Part shown: one piece after another, positions 45,394-45,525 of the stretch
Position numbering within the stretch: the stretch's first letter is position 1
How the letters are laid out: every line of letters starts with the position of its first letter
Assembly: GCA_029960085.1 (NCBI GenBank)
Contig: JASCPG010000020.1
Location: forward strand, 1-45,525
Length of the DNA: 45,525 bases
Direction: 5' to 3'
From: Microbacteriaceae bacterium PS02067
GTDB lineage: Bacteria > Actinomycetota > Actinomycetes > Actinomycetales > Microbacteriaceae
Translations under genes and position numbers: made by a program
The notes under the pieces: generated by a model
Databases searched by the model: none
The model's input: the letters and a program-made list of their open reading frames with translations, nothing else
What the model was told of the DNA's origin: nothing

Positions 45394-45525
45394 CGTCGAC
45401 TCCTGTCGTCGCGGTCATGGTCGCGGAAACGGTGGTGGAGTGGGGGGGGGGGGGGGGGGGGGGCCCCCCCCCCCCCCCCCCCCGCACACCCCCCGGCGCG
45501 GGGTTGGGGGGGGGCCGAGGGGGGC
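45394..45525. other. Upstream region of malF and low-quality contig end
   Basis: Bases 45394-45440 look like normal upstream sequence. From 45442 there are 22 G, then 20 C to 45483, then a G/C-only-like stretch to the end. No gene can be supported. The homopolymers are probably artefact and hide whatever precedes malF. Confidence 0.8.

Overview
The window looks like a contig from a high-G+C actinobacterium, most likely Microbacteriaceae (Microbacterium-like). The reasons are G+C of roughly 70% by eye, codons ending in G or C, many GTG starts, a class Ib nrdHIEF cluster, an actinobacterial-type hut cluster and the pmt/rsmI divergent pair. The last ~85 bases (22 G, then 20 C, then G/C-rich low-complexity sequence) look like a damaged contig end. 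No rRNA, CRISPR array, prophage or classical insertion sequence was seen; there is one tRNA gene.

Layout. 1-5.5 kb: 3' end of an unknown gene, an N-terminally truncated amidohydrolase, tRNA-Ala(CGC) with a terminator, a DUF2235 hydrolase, an acyl-CoA ligase and a leucine-type dehydrogenase. 5.6-6.9 kb: a DUF559/Vsr-like nuclease gene with an ~85-bp palindromic element on each side. 7.1-15.3 kb: a YbaK deacylase, an IclR regulator divergent from hutH-hutU-hutI, and on the other strand a GGCT-hutG-sixA operon that meets hutI head-on. Together HutH, HutU, HutI and HutG turn histidine into glutamate plus formamide. 15.3-20.3 kb: DUF445 and a CsoR-like regulator (divergent), an acyl-CoA dehydrogenase, an alpha/beta hydrolase and an MFS permease. 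20.7-24.6 kb: nrdH-nrdI-nrdE-nrdF, the aerobic Mn/Fe ribonucleotide reductase system. 24.6-34.3 kb: a beta-lactamase-fold protein, DUF3817 and MarR, an RlmG/RsmC-like methyltransferase with DUF4921, small membrane proteins, a NYN/OST-HTH protein, a Gfo/Idh/MocA oxidoreductase, an M20 peptidase and a quinone-oxidoreductase-like protein. 34.4-40.8 kb: hrpA, then protein mannosyltransferase divergent from rsmI. 40.8-45.4 kb: a maltodextrin-type operon (malF, malG, GH13 glucosidase), whose binding-protein gene would lie beyond the contig end.

Three things stand out. First, four related palindromic elements with inverted arms containing or related to GTGACGAATGCAGGA: two flank the nuclease gene and two sit across the stop codons of other genes, one of them encoding part of a hydrolase catalytic loop with codons unusual for this genome. 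This resembles the REP/RAYT arrangement but with a Vsr-like nuclease. Second, fifteen genes share one initiation geometry, a -10-like hexamer (often TAGGCT) followed by exactly six bases and the start codon, which implies leaderless transcripts. Third, two perfect palindromes sit on start sites: 22 bp at the hutR/hutH divergence and 13+13 bp around the start of the DUF3817 gene.
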